Part shown: positions 9,026 to 17,832 of the stretch, in pieces
Numbering within the stretch: position 1 is the stretch's first letter
Layout of the letters: each line of letters opens with the position of its first letter
Source of the DNA: Pelagibius sp965227505
GTDB lineage: Bacteria > Pseudomonadota > Alphaproteobacteria > Kiloniellales > Kiloniellaceae
Length of the DNA stretch: 64,000 nucleotides
NCBI RefSeq assembly: GCF_965227505.1
Contig: NZ_OZ245757.1
Span: forward strand, 868,001-932,000
Direction: 5' to 3'
Notes under the pieces: generated by a model
What the model saw: the letters and a program-made list of their open reading frames with translations, nothing else
What the model was told of the DNA's origin: nothing
The model's database searches: none
Program-made: the position numbers and the translations under genes

Positions 9026-11455
9026 TCAGGCCCGCAGCCGTTCGTTCTTGGGGTCGAAGAGCGGCGACGTGCCGACCCGCGCCGGGCAGCGCTCGCCGTA
9101 GATCTCCACCTCCAGGGCCTCGCCTTCTGTGGCCAGGTCCGTCTGCACATAGGCCAGGGCGATCGATTTCTCGATGCGGTGGCCGTAGCCGCCCGAGGTG
9201 ACGAGACCGACCCGGCGCTCGCCCTTCCAGACCGTGGCGCAGAAGGGCGCGTCGGAGTCCTTCGCCTCCACCAGCAGCGGCACGAAGCGCTCGCGGGGGC
9301 CGGCCTGCTTTTCCGTCAGCAGCGCCTCCCGCCCGACGAACTGCGCCTTGTCCAGCTTCACGAAGCGGTCGAGGGCGCCCATCAGCGGCGAGTACTCGCT
9401 GGCGAGATCCTGCTTCCAGGCCATGTAGCCCTTTTCCAGGCGCAGGGAGTCCATGGCGTACATGCCGAAGTCGCGGATGCCGTGGGCTTCGCCCGCCTGC
9501 CACAGCAGGTCATAGACCGGCGCCACGGTCTCGATGGGCAGGTGCAGCTCCCAGCCCAGTTCGCCGACGTAGTTCACGCGGATGGCAAATCCCCTTGCCT
9601 GTGCGACCTCAATGGACTGTACGGAGAGCCAGGGGAAGGCCCCGTTGGAGAGATCGCTCTCCGTTACCGGCCCCAGCACATCGCGCGCTCTGGGGCCCGC
9701 CAGCACCAGGGTGCTCCAGCGGCTGGTGATGTTTTCCAGGGTAAAGGCAGCGTCGGCCGGCCGGTGGCTCCTGAGCCAGTCCTCGTCGTGCCACTCCCCA
9801 GCGGCGGCCGAGATCAGCCAGAAGTGGTCCTCGCCCAGGCGGGTCAAAGTCATCTCGGTGACCACGCCGCCGCGCGGCGAACAGAAGTAGCCGAGGGAGA
9901 TGCGCCCCACCTTGGGCAGGGCCCCGGCCACCAGGCCGTCCAGCCAGTCCGCCGTGCCCGGCCCCTTCACTTCGAAGCGCGCGAAGCCCGGCAGGTCGAG
10001 GATGCCGACGGCCTCGGCCACCGCCCTGCTCTCGGCGGCGACGGCGGGATACCAGTTGCCCTCCCGCGCCAGGGTCAGGTCGCCCTTGGGCTGCGCCCCG
10101 GGCTCCGCGAACCAGACCGCCCGCTCCCAGCCGCCGCGGGCGCCGAAGACCGCACCCTTGGCCTTCAGTCTCTCGTAGAGCGGCGAGACCTTGGCCGGGC
10201 GGCCGGCGGGACGTTCCTCGTGCGGGAAGTGCATGGCGTATTCGTGCTGGTAGAACTCGACCGCCTTGTCGACCACGTAGCGCTTGGTGGCGAAGTCGGT
10301 GTAGCGGCGCGGATCGATGACCCAGAGATCCCACTCCGGCTCGCCCTCGACGATCCACTCCGCCATGGTTTTGCCGGCACCGCCGGACTGGGCGATACCG
10401 AAGGAGAAGACGCAGGCCTCGTAGAAGTTGGTGAGGCCCGGCGCCGGACCGACCAGCGGGTTGCCGTCCGGCGTATAGGGGATCGGCCCGTTGATCACCC
10501 GCTGCACGCCGGCGCTGCCCAGCATCGGCACGCGCGCGCAGGCCTGCTCGATGTACCACTCCAGCCGGTCCAGATCGTCCGGGTAGAGCTGGAAGGAGAA
10601 GTCGTCGGGCATGCCGTCCAGCCAGTGGGGTGTCGCCTGCCACTCGTAGGGACCGAGGATCAGGCCCTTGCCCTCCTGGCGCAGGTAGTAGCTGTCGTCC
10701 GGGTCGCGCAGCAGCGGGACCTTGTGGTCGAGGGTCGCCAGCTCAGGGATCTCCTCGGTCACCAGATACTGATGCGACATCGCGACGGTGGGCACGTCCC
10801 GGCCCACCATGCGGCCGATCTCCGCGGCGCGGTAGCCGGCGGCATTCACCACCTTCTCGGCGATGATGCTGCCCTTCTCGCTCTCCACCTTCCATTCGCC
10901 CGACGGCAGCTGCGAGAGCCCGGTGACGGCACAGAAGCGGACCACCTTGGCGCCCAGGTCGCGGGCGCCCTTGGCGTAAGCCTGGGTGAGCTGCGCCGGA
11001 TCGATGTCGCCGTCCATGGGGTCCCAGAGCCCCCCCTTCAGGTCATGCAGTTCCAGGAAGGGATAGCGGTCCTTCACCTCGTTCACCCCCAGCACCTCGT
11101 AGTCCATGCCCTGATAGCCGGCCATGGAGGCGACGTGGCGGAACTCCGCCATGCGGTCTTCAGACTGGGCGATGCGGATGGAGCCGGTACGGTGATAGTT
11201 CATCGGGTAGTCGACGTCGTCGGCCAGGCGCGCGAAGAGCTCCGCCGAGTAGCGCTGCAGCTTCATCATGTTCCAGCTGCCCGAGAAGGTCGGGCAGTTG
11301 CCGGCCGCGTGCCAGGTGGAGCCGGAGGTCAGCTCGTTCTTTTCCAGCAGCACCGCGTCGCTGCAGCCCATCTTGGCCAGGTGATAGAGCGTCGAGGCCC
11401 CGACGGCGCCGCCCCCGATGATGACAACCCTGGCATGGCTGGGCAGATCTGACAT
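9026..11455 (-). CDS. Dimethylglycine/sarcosine dehydrogenase-type FAD oxidoreductase with GcvT domains (copy 2)
   Basis: 809 residues with the same domain order as the next gene: GGGAVG nucleotide motif (14-19), STWHAAG with the candidate flavin-binding His49, FAO_M linker, GCV_T and C-terminal barrel. An AGGGGAGAG ribosome site precedes the ATG. The two paralogues have clearly diverged along their whole length, so they probably act on different N-methyl substrates or successive steps (inference). They are followed upstream by an XRE-cupin regulator 53 bp away on the same strand, so the three genes are likely co-transcribed. Confidence 0.87.
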   Translation of the reverse strand: MSDLPSHARVVIIGGGAVGASTLYHLAKMGCSDAVLLEKNELTSGSTWHAAGNCPTFSGSWNMMKLQRYSAELFARLADDVDYPMNYHRTGSIRIAQSEDRMAEFRHVASMAGYQGMDYEVLGVNEVKDRYPFLELHDLKGGLWDPMDGDIDPAQLTQAYAKGARDLGAKVVRFCAVTGLSQLPSGEWKVESEKGSIIAEKVVNAAGYRAAEIGRMVGRDVPTVAMSHQYLVTEEIPELATLDHKVPLLRDPDDSYYLRQEGKGLILGPYEWQATPHWLDGMPDDFSFQLYPDDLDRLEWYIEQACARVPMLGSAGVQRVINGPIPYTPDGNPLVGPAPGLTNFYEACVFSFGIAQSGGAGKTMAEWIVEGEPEWDLWVIDPRRYTDFATKRYVVDKAVEFYQHEYAMHFPHEERPAGRPAKVSPLYERLKAKGAVFGARGGWERAVWFAEPGAQPKGDLTLAREGNWYPAVAAESRAVAEAVGILDLPGFARFEVKGPGTADWLDGLVAGALPKVGRISLGYFCSPRGGVVTEMTLTRLGEDHFWLISAAAGEWHDEDWLRSHRPADAAFTLENITSRWSTLVLAGPRARDVLGPVTESDLSNGAFPWLSVQSIEVAQARGFAIRVNYVGELGWELHLPIETVAPVYDLLWQAGEAHGIRDFGMYAMDSLRLEKGYMAWKQDLASEYSPLMGALDRFVKLDKAQFVGREALLTEKQAGPRERFVPLLVEAKDSDAPFCATVWKGERRVGLVTSGGYGHRIEKSIALAYVQTDLATEGEALEVEIYGERCPARVGTSPLFDPKNERLRA

Positions 11456-11508
11456 GACTCTCTCCCCTTCGGACGGCCGCTTCCAAGAAAGCTCAAGAAA
11501 ATGGCGGC

Positions 11509-12126
11509 TCAGTAGATTGGCGGCGCGATCACCCAGATCACCTCGGCGCGCACCCGCCCGGGGTTGCGCCAGCGAAAGGGTTCGCGTTCGATGCGAAAGC
11601 TGTCCCCGGCCTTCAGGCGGAACTGCCGCCCGTCGATCCAGAGGTCCAGCGCGCCGGAGACGACGTAGCCCGTCTCCTCCGTATCGCGCTGGGCCGGCTC
11701 CTTCAGCTCGGCGCCGGGCTCGAAAAGGCTGCGGATCACTTCGAAGGCACCGCCCAGGTCCGGCGACAGCAGCTCTTCGGTCAGGCCGTCCGCCGCCAGC
11801 CCCAAGGGGCGGCGGGCACTGGACCGCACGACGATGCCGCGTTCCTCCGGCGGCACGCCCTCATGCACGAAAAACCACGACAGCGGCGCGCCCAGGGCGC
11901 CGGCCAGCCGCCGCAGGTCGCTGATGGACAGTTCCGAGAGCCCCCGCTCCACCTGGCTCAGGAAGCCCACCGAGCGGCCGACTTCGGCCGCAAGTTCGGA
12001 AAGCGTCAGCCCGCGGGACTTGCGCAGGGCCCGAAGATCCCGCCCCACGCCGGAGGCGAGCGCGCCTGTCAGGGCCGCCGCGTCCTTCGCGACCATGAGG
12101 TCCTGTCGACCGTTGCCCTGGCTCAC
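11509..12126 (-). CDS. XRE-family regulator with C-terminal cupin
   Basis: An N-terminal helix-turn-helix (TLSELAAEVGRSVGFLSQVE) is followed by a cupin barrel (about residues 110-200, with GYVVSGALDLWIDG and LKAGDSF strands). Such proteins sense a small molecule in the cupin and control adjacent amine or amino-acid genes. I place the start at the GTG at 12124-12126, which has GGAG eight bases upstream; an ATG at 12094-12096 with AGGA is also possible. It heads the operon of the two N-methylglycine dehydrogenases and diverges from the dehydratase/aldehyde dehydrogenase pair. Confidence 0.85.
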   Translation of the reverse strand: MSQGNGRQDLMVAKDAAALTGALASGVGRDLRALRKSRGLTLSELAAEVGRSVGFLSQVERGLSELSISDLRRLAGALGAPLSWFFVHEGVPPEERGIVVRSSARRPLGLAADGLTEELLSPDLGGAFEVIRSLFEPGAELKEPAQRDTEETGYVVSGALDLWIDGRQFRLKAGDSFRIEREPFRWRNPGRVRAEVIWVIAPPIY

Positions 12127-12348
12127 CCTGCCCGCTCCCGATGCAAACTCTCGATAAATCAAACTGCCTCTCTCGCCGTGAAATTTCCAGAGATTTTTTC
12201 ATCGAATTGCGCCGATCCGACGCCCGGCCGTCGCCGCCGCAGGACAAAGGTTCAAACTGCCCGGCGAAGGTTCTAAAGTGCCGGTCTCCTCACGGCGCCC
12301 CGCTTCAAGAGCGCCGGTTCCAAAGATGCCTTCAGCGAGATCTGCCCG
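12127..12348. promoter_or_regulatory. Divergent intergenic region between XRE-cupin regulator and dehydratase gene
   Basis: It contains two near-identical direct elements 20 bp apart (start to start): AAGGTTCAAACTGCC at 12247-12261 and AAGGTTCTAAAGTGCC at 12267-12282, plus a GAAATTTC palindrome at 12180-12187. Two-helical-turn spacing of direct repeats is what a dimeric helix-turn-helix regulator could use, so these are candidate sites for the adjacent XRE protein. Not tested. Confidence 0.4.
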
Positions 12349-13536
12349 ATGGACCTTTCCGCCGACTTCATCCTGCCCGACGACAAGACTTCAGGCCTGC
12401 TGGTCGGGCGGGCCTGGCTGCCCGGCACGCCCGCCGGGCCGAGCCCGGTGGTGCTGGCGGACGACGTGGTGCACGACCTCTCTGCGCTCGCGCCCACCGT
12501 CTCGGCGTTGCTCGACCTGGAGGAGATGACCGAACGCATCCGCGCGGCGCTTCATGGCGGCAAGCTGACGGCCATCGGCGAACTTGAAGCCATCCTGTCG
12601 AACTCCGCCTGGGATGCGCGGCGGGAGGGGATCGCCTATTTCCTCGCGCCCTGCGATCTGCAGGCCCTGCGCGCCAGCGGCGTCACCTTTGTCGACTCGA
12701 TGCTGGAACGGGTGATCGAGGAACAGGCCAAAGGCGATCCGGCCCAGGCCGAGGCCATCCGCGAGAGCCTGGCCGCCGAGATCGGCACCCAGCTCGCCAG
12801 CCTGAAGCCGGGCTCGCCGGAAGCGGCGAGACTGAAGGAAAGCCTCATCGAGCGCGGCCAGTGGTCTCAGTACCTGGAAGTCGGCATCGGCCCGGACGCG
12901 GAGATCTTCACCAAGTCCCAGCCCATGTCCGCAGTCGGCTGCGGGGCGGAGATCGGCATTCTCGCCACATCGGTCTGGAACAACCCGGAGCCCGAGGTGG
13001 CCGTGGTGGCGAACGGGCGCGGAGAAATCGTCGGCGCCACACTCGGCAACGACGTCAACCTGCGCGACGTGGAGGGCCGCTCGGCCCTGCTGCTGGGCCG
13101 CGCCAAGGACAACAACGCCTCCTGCGCGCTGGGTCCCTTCATCCGCCTGCTGGACGAGACCTTCGATATGGCAGCCCTCACCCGGACCGCCATCGAAGTG
13201 GAGGTGAGCGGCGAGGACGGCTTCACCATCGCCGACACCTACCCGCTCTCCGCCATCAGCCGCAGCCCCGAGGAGCTGGTGCGACAGGCCTTCAACGCCG
13301 ACCACCAATACCCTGACGGACTTGTGCTTTTTCTCGGCACCATGTTCGCACCGGTCCAGGACCGGGAGGTACCCGGCGAAGGCTTCACCCACAAGCTGGG
13401 CGATATCGTCACCATTCGCTCCAAGGAGCTGGGGGCGCTCGTCAACCGGGTGAACCACTGCGACAAGATCGCCCCCTGGACCTTCGGCAGCCTGGCGCTG
13501 ATGCGCAACCTGGCCCAGCGCGGACTGCTAACCTGA
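12349..13536 (+). CDS. Fumarylacetoacetate hydrolase-family protein, 2-keto-3-deoxy-pentonate dehydratase-like
   Basis: 395 residues, the length of the XylX-type branch of the FAH family rather than short FAH decarboxylases. The acidic metal site and conserved core phrases are visible: EIFTKSQPMSAVGCG (about 183-197), WNNPEPEVAVVANGRG, GATLGNDVNLRDVEGRSALL and KDNNASCALGPFIR. In Caulobacter-type oxidative pentose pathways this family dehydrates 2-keto-3-deoxy-xylonate to alpha-ketoglutarate semialdehyde. The next gene is an aldehyde dehydrogenase that would finish that route, which supports the call, but upstream pathway genes are not in the window. Confidence 0.78.
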   Translation: MDLSADFILPDDKTSGLLVGRAWLPGTPAGPSPVVLADDVVHDLSALAPTVSALLDLEEMTERIRAALHGGKLTAIGELEAILSNSAWDARREGIAYFLAPCDLQALRASGVTFVDSMLERVIEEQAKGDPAQAEAIRESLAAEIGTQLASLKPGSPEAARLKESLIERGQWSQYLEVGIGPDAEIFTKSQPMSAVGCGAEIGILATSVWNNPEPEVAVVANGRGEIVGATLGNDVNLRDVEGRSALLLGRAKDNNASCALGPFIRLLDETFDMAALTRTAIEVEVSGEDGFTIADTYPLSAISRSPEELVRQAFNADHQYPDGLVLFLGTMFAPVQDREVPGEGFTHKLGDIVTIRSKELGALVNRVNHCDKIAPWTFGSLALMRNLAQRGLLT

Positions 13537-13611
13537 CGTGAGAGTCGCAGGCTCCACGACTCTGAAAAGACTTTGTTTTCTGGCAACCCTATCCTTTCAG
13601 GAGATCGCATC

Positions 13612-15045
13612 GTGCAGAACAACCTGATCGCCGGGTCCTGGGTCGAAGGCCCGGACGCTGTCGACAATATCAACCCCTCCGACCTGGACGACGTGATCGA
13701 CAGCTACGCCCGCGCCGATGCCGGCCAGGTGAACGACGCTGTCGCCGCCGCCAAGGCCGCCTTCCCGGCCTGGTCGACCGGCTCCATCCAGGCGCGGGCC
13801 GGCATGCTGGCCGCCGTGGCCGCCGAGATCATGGCCCGCAAGGAAGAACTGGGCGAACTGCTGGCCCGCGAGGAAGGCAAGACCAAACCCGAGGGCATCG
13901 GCGAGGTGATGCGGGCCGGACAGATCTTCGACTTCTTCGCCGGCGAGGTGGTGCGCCAGAGCGGCGAGAAGATCGCCTCGGTGCGCCCCGGTATCGACGT
14001 GGAGATCACCCGGGAGCCGCTGGGCGTCGTTGGCCTCATCACGCCCTGGAATTTCCCCATCGCCATCCCGGCCTGGAAGATCGCCCCGGCGTTGGCCTAC
14101 GGCAACTGCGTGGTCATCAAACCGGCGGAGATCGCCCCCGCTTCCGCCCATGCGCTGGCCGAGATCATCCAGCGCGCCGGCGTGCCGGAAGGTGTCTTCA
14201 ACCTCGCCATGGGCAAGGGCTCGGTGGTCGGCGAGGCGCTGGTGAACCATCCGGACGTCGCCGCCATCTCCTTCACCGGTTCGGTGGAAACCGGCAAGCG
14301 CATCGCCGCCAACTGCGCCGCGCGCCTCGCCAAGGTGCAGTTGGAGATGGGCGGCAAGAACCCCCTGGTGGTGTTGGACGACGCCGACCTCGGCACGGCG
14401 GTGGACTGCGCCCTCAACGGCGCCTTCTTCTCCACCGGCCAGCGCTGCACGGCGTCTTCGCGGCTGGTGGTGCAGAAAGGCATCCACAATGCCTTCGTCG
14501 ACGCCCTGGTCGAGAAGATGCAGGCGCTGAAGGTGGACAACGCCTTGCTGGAGGGAACCCAGATGGGCCCGGTGGTCGACCAGTCCCAGCTCGACCAGGA
14601 TCTCAAGTATCTCGACATCGGCCGCGACGAGGGCGCGAAGCTCGCCTGGGGCGGTGAGCGCCTGAACCGCGCGACCCAGGGCTTCTACCTGCAGCCGGCG
14701 CTCTTCACCGAGACCGACAACGCCATGCGCATCAACCAGGAGGAAATCTTCGGCCCCATCGCCTCGGTCATCGCCGTGGACGGCTACGAGCAGGCCCTGG
14801 ATGTCGCCAACGACACCGCCTTCGGCCTGTCCGCCGGCATCTGCACGTCGAGCCTGAAGCATGCCAGCCACTTCAAGCGCCACTCGCAGGCCGGCATGGT
14901 GATGGTGAACCTGCCGACGGCAGGCGTGGACTATCACGTCCCCTTCGGCGGGCGCAAAGGATCGAGCTATGGGTCGCGCGAACAGGGCCGCTACGCCGCT
15001 GAGTTCTACACCACGGTGAAGACAGGATACACTTTGCCCGTCTAA
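13612..15045 (+). CDS. NAD(P)-dependent aldehyde dehydrogenase (alpha-ketoglutarate semialdehyde type)
   Basis: 477 residues from a GTG at 13612, chosen because AGGAG lies seven bases upstream; a TTG 39 bases earlier lacks one. All catalytic parts are present: PWNFP (Asn147), cofactor Lys170 in VVIKPAEI, general-base Glu245 in QLEMGGKNP and nucleophile Cys279 in TGQRCTASS. The pairing with the FAH-family dehydratase 75 bp upstream suggests oxidation of alpha-ketoglutarate semialdehyde to alpha-ketoglutarate; succinate semialdehyde is the main alternative. Confidence 0.86.
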   Translation: MQNNLIAGSWVEGPDAVDNINPSDLDDVIDSYARADAGQVNDAVAAAKAAFPAWSTGSIQARAGMLAAVAAEIMARKEELGELLAREEGKTKPEGIGEVMRAGQIFDFFAGEVVRQSGEKIASVRPGIDVEITREPLGVVGLITPWNFPIAIPAWKIAPALAYGNCVVIKPAEIAPASAHALAEIIQRAGVPEGVFNLAMGKGSVVGEALVNHPDVAAISFTGSVETGKRIAANCAARLAKVQLEMGGKNPLVVLDDADLGTAVDCALNGAFFSTGQRCTASSRLVVQKGIHNAFVDALVEKMQALKVDNALLEGTQMGPVVDQSQLDQDLKYLDIGRDEGAKLAWGGERLNRATQGFYLQPALFTETDNAMRINQEEIFGPIASVIAVDGYEQALDVANDTAFGLSAGICTSSLKHASHFKRHSQAGMVMVNLPTAGVDYHVPFGGRKGSSYGSREQGRYAAEFYTTVKTGYTLPV

Positions 15046-15153
15046 CGGCCGGCGCGATGCAACCCGCCGCGCCGGGCCGCTTGCCGCGCGGCTTGGCGCA
15101 GGCGGTGGATTGGCTCTATGCTGGTCGCCAGCCGCGCTTGAGACCTGACCGCC

Positions 15154-15684
15154 GTGACCCTGGACCCCCGGCAGCAAGAGATCTACGACGCCTGGTGCCG
15201 CGAACAGGCGGCCCTCGGCGCCGTGCCACCGCGCACGGCTTTCGACCCGATCGCCTTTCCCCGCGCGCTGTCCACGCTGGTGCTGGTGGAGCGGGTTGAA
15301 GACGACGCCCTCTGTTTCCGCCTGGTGGGCACCGACATGGTGGAGGCCTGGGGCGGCGACTTCACCGGCCGACGCCTGGACGAAATCATGGAGGGCGAGT
15401 ACCACGGCTTCATCCGCGGGCTGTTCGACGAATGCATTGCGCGCCGCGGCCCGATCTTCTCCCACAGCCGTTTCCAGTGGGACAAGGGGCGCGCCCTCGA
15501 CACCCGCCGGCTGATGCTGCCCTTTCGCCGCGATGCGGAGTCTGAGGACATCGCTTTCATTCTGGTCAGCCAGGTCTTCGACCATGGCAAGCGGGGCCCG
15601 ACCCAGCCCATCGTGCAGGCCGGCAAGGGCTTCGAGATCGTCGAGTTGGAGCGCGAACATCTCTCGGAGACTCCGCGCAGCTAG
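15154..15684 (+). CDS. PAS_5-domain protein
   Basis: 176 residues from a GTG start. The body (DPRQQEIYDAWCREQ, ALCFRLVGTDMVEAWGGDFTG, RLMLPFRRD) matches the single-domain PAS_5 proteins that are common in Alphaproteobacteria and of unknown signalling role. It lacks any output or membrane domain. It lies 108 bp behind the aldehyde dehydrogenase and 32 bp ahead of the DUF427 gene, so all three could share a transcript, though a functional tie is not evident. Confidence 0.75.
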   Translation: MTLDPRQQEIYDAWCREQAALGAVPPRTAFDPIAFPRALSTLVLVERVEDDALCFRLVGTDMVEAWGGDFTGRRLDEIMEGEYHGFIRGLFDECIARRGPIFSHSRFQWDKGRALDTRRLMLPFRRDAESEDIAFILVSQVFDHGKRGPTQPIVQAGKGFEIVELEREHLSETPRS

Positions 15685-15716
15685 AACATGTCCCGGCTCA
15701 AAACAGGAGATCCCTC

Positions 15717-16079
15717 ATGTCCGAGCCTACCCACCGGGCCACGCTGTCTCCGGCGCCCGCGCCCTACGTCGCGAAGGTCGGCAACACCGTCATTGCGCGG
15801 AGCAGCCGTGCGCTCGTCCTGGAAGAGGTCTCACCGCGCAAGACTTACGCACCGGTCGTCTACTTTCCGGTGGAGGATGTGGACCGCGGCGTGCTGCGCC
15901 CGAGCGACCACAACAGCTTCTGCCCGATCAAGGGCGAGGCCAGCTACCACGATATTGCGGTGGACGGCCGACTGCTGGAACGGGCCGCCTGGTACTACCC
16001 CGATCCGCTGCCCATGGTGGCCGGGGTGAAAGGCCACGTCGCTTTCTACAGAGACAAGGTAGCGGTCGAGAAGGCCTGA
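15717..16079 (+). CDS. DUF427 family protein
   Basis: 120 residues, complete. It has the family's conserved segments: YVAKVGNTVIARSS, VYFPVEDVDRGVL, then SFCPIKGEASYHDI and the WYYPDP motif. These are small beta-rich cytosolic proteins without a defined activity. AGGAGATCCCTC precedes the ATG. It converges on a minus-strand membrane protein gene whose stop is 21 bp away. Confidence 0.82.
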   Translation: MSEPTHRATLSPAPAPYVAKVGNTVIARSSRALVLEEVSPRKTYAPVVYFPVEDVDRGVLRPSDHNSFCPIKGEASYHDIAVDGRLLERAAWYYPDPLPMVAGVKGHVAFYRDKVAVEKA

Positions 16080-16100
16080 TACCCCCTATGGCGGATCGAC

Positions 16101-16673
16101 CTAAAGCGAAGCAACATCAAGTGTTTGTGCGTAGTTTTTAGCCTTTTGTTGAAAAACTTCTTCGCTGGGGCCAGCAGCGGCGGCGCAGACGAACAGCGGG
16201 ATCGACTTCTCCGGCTCCGGGTGGCGCAGTTCGATGACGTAGAAGGTCCGATAGTAGCTGCCGCGTAGAATACGCTGTGCCCTGGCCTCTACGCCGTCGA
16301 ACGCGCTGTAGGGCGCGAACCAGTTCTCCATTCGGCGGAACCACCGGCCGCGGACCGTCACGCCGTCGGACGCGAAGGCGAGGTCCCGCCCGGAACGGTA
16401 CGACAGCGCGGCGAGATACAGCAGACCGGCGCCGATGCACAAGGACGGCAACGCGAGCAGCAGCGCCGAGGCAACAGAAAGCTCGCCGGACGACAGCAGC
16501 ACGGCGGTCGCCAGAGCGCCGGCGGCGAAGCCGCCGAAACCCGCAACGACCAGGAGTGCTGCGTTCAAAGGTGCCGGCGCCTGACGGATGGTCACCGGCA
16601 GGCTGGAGAGATCGAGGTCGATCCCGCCCACCCAGCGCCAGACCTCAAGCTGCCGTTTCAAAAGTCCGATCAT
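16101..16673 (-). CDS. Two-helix membrane protein with PH-like C-terminal region
   Basis: 190 residues. Two hydrophobic segments (about 38-60 and 67-92, LLVVAGFGGFAAGALATAVL and ALLLALPSLCIGAGLLYLAAL) form a hairpin; both ends are cytosolic by charge. The C-terminal part (DLAFASDGVTVRGRWFRRME, then SYYRTFYVIELRHPEPEKSIPLF) reads as a small beta-sheet domain of the bacterial PH kind. I do not recognise a characterised relative. It is not obviously in an operon. Confidence 0.6.
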   Translation of the reverse strand: MIGLLKRQLEVWRWVGGIDLDLSSLPVTIRQAPAPLNAALLVVAGFGGFAAGALATAVLLSSGELSVASALLLALPSLCIGAGLLYLAALSYRSGRDLAFASDGVTVRGRWFRRMENWFAPYSAFDGVEARAQRILRGSYYRTFYVIELRHPEPEKSIPLFVCAAAAGPSEEVFQQKAKNYAQTLDVASL

Positions 16674-16752
16674 CGGCTGCGCAGGACTCCCGTGCTTCGT
16701 CTGAAGGGAAGTCGCCCGCGAAGCGCAGGCGGTTCACTGCGCGCCCTGACCT

Positions 16753-17628
16753 TTACTGGAAGATCTGCTTGAAGCGATCGACGGAGCCGCGGAAACCCGC
16801 CTCGAAGTCACCGTCGCCGGGGTGGTAGACGCTTTCGTAGGAGATCACGCAGTCGTAGCCGTCGCGTTTCAGCGCGGCGGCCAGGGGCTCCCACTGGGCG
16901 GCGAGCTGGCCTTCGCCGAAGGGACGCACCTCCAGTGTTGCCTTGGGCGTATCCGCCCGGACGTCTTTCACGTGCATATGGCCGAGGTAGCCCCCCGGCG
17001 CGGCGCTGCCCAGGGTCTCGTAGCCCTCCGGCCAGGCATCCTCGTGGGCCCAGCAGTTGTTGGCCGGGTCCCAGAGCACGGTCAGCACGTCCTGGGCGCC
17101 CAGGTCGTCGATCAGACGCTTGCCGGTCCAGCAGGAGTTTACCATGGTGCCGTTGCCGGTCTCGACGACAAGCTGCGCGTCTTCCGCCCGGGCCAGTTCG
17201 ATGGCCGGGGCGATCAGCGGCAGCAGCGCGTCCCAGGCGCCCTTGGCGACGTTCCACTGCTCGGCGCCGTGCAGGCCCCAGAGGATCGTCTCCTTCTTGC
17301 CGGACAGGATACGCACTTTGGGTGAGCCAACCTGCCGCGCGATCTCGATACAGCGCTTCAGCCTGTCCATGTGCTTCACGTGCAGCGGCTCGCCTGGCCG
17401 GGTGGTCATCGGCATACCGGCGAAGACGTGGTGGCAGATGTTGGAGACCTTCTTGCCGTGGCGCTCAAGAAGGTCGCAGACGCGCGCCCGCTCCGCCGTG
17501 TCGAGATCCCCCACCTCCTTGTCCCAGACGAACTGCAGTTCAGCGTAGTCCAGACCGAACTCGTCCATGACGGTGAGCGCGTGTTCGAAGTCACGGCTGA
17601 TGCCGTCGGTGATGACACCCAGTTTCAT
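16753..17628 (-). CDS. Sugar phosphate isomerase/epimerase (AP-endonuclase 2-type TIM barrel)
   Basis: 291 residues from ATG 17628 (GGAGGGCGAG upstream). The frame contains the divalent-metal ligand pattern of xylose-isomerase-like TIM barrels: LVVETGNGT (Glu on strand 5), DPANNCW, GHMHVKDV (His/Lys strand) and the terminal ISYESVYHPGDG. Such enzymes isomerise or epimerise a sugar acid or keto-sugar. It is the last gene of a minus-strand series with a dehydrogenase and a PhnCDE importer, and probably works on the imported compound (inference). Confidence 0.78.
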   Translation of the reverse strand: MKLGVITDGISRDFEHALTVMDEFGLDYAELQFVWDKEVGDLDTAERARVCDLLERHGKKVSNICHHVFAGMPMTTRPGEPLHVKHMDRLKRCIEIARQVGSPKVRILSGKKETILWGLHGAEQWNVAKGAWDALLPLIAPAIELARAEDAQLVVETGNGTMVNSCWTGKRLIDDLGAQDVLTVLWDPANNCWAHEDAWPEGYETLGSAAPGGYLGHMHVKDVRADTPKATLEVRPFGEGQLAAQWEPLAAALKRDGYDCVISYESVYHPGDGDFEAGFRGSVDRFKQIFQ

Positions 17629-17692
17629 GAAATCTCGCCCTCCCATTTCTTCAGGTAGGCCGCGTAAGCTGCCGGATCGATGACTGACCTCG

Positions 17693-17795
17693 TGCTTCGA
17701 GACGCTGCGCTCCTCAGCATGAGGTGAATCCCCGCACTACCTTGCCTCACCCTGAGGAGGCCCCCTTTCAATCGCATCCGGGAGCCGTCTCGAAG
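17693..17795. repeat. Inverted intergenic repeat of the CCTCA-CTGAGGAG / GTCTCGAAG kind
   Basis: The left arm (17693-17725) is TGCTTCGAGACGCTGCGC followed by TCCTCAGCATGAGGT; the right arm (17745-17795) runs CCTCACCCTGAGGAGG through CCGTCTCGAAG. The arms are inverted copies of one element, so the transcript can fold into a large cruciform-like structure. Elements with these end sequences are dispersed in many alphaproteobacterial genomes (from memory). It separates the isomerase from the dehydrogenase gene. Confidence 0.6.
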
Positions 17796-17832
17796 GGTTT
17801 GTGCTTCGACCTTATCACTTGTGCTACAGGCC

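Noticed and set aside
6697..11452. Very long open frames on the plus strand opposite the two flavoprotein genes
   Set aside because: High GC leaves antisense frames open. Their translations are rich in Arg/Gly/His/Val without motifs, while the minus strand has complete, recognisable domains.
13597..15660. 687-codon minus-strand open frame opposite the aldehyde dehydrogenase and PAS_5 genes
   Set aside because: It spans two unrelated plus-strand genes with clear catalytic motifs; composition is that of a shadow frame.
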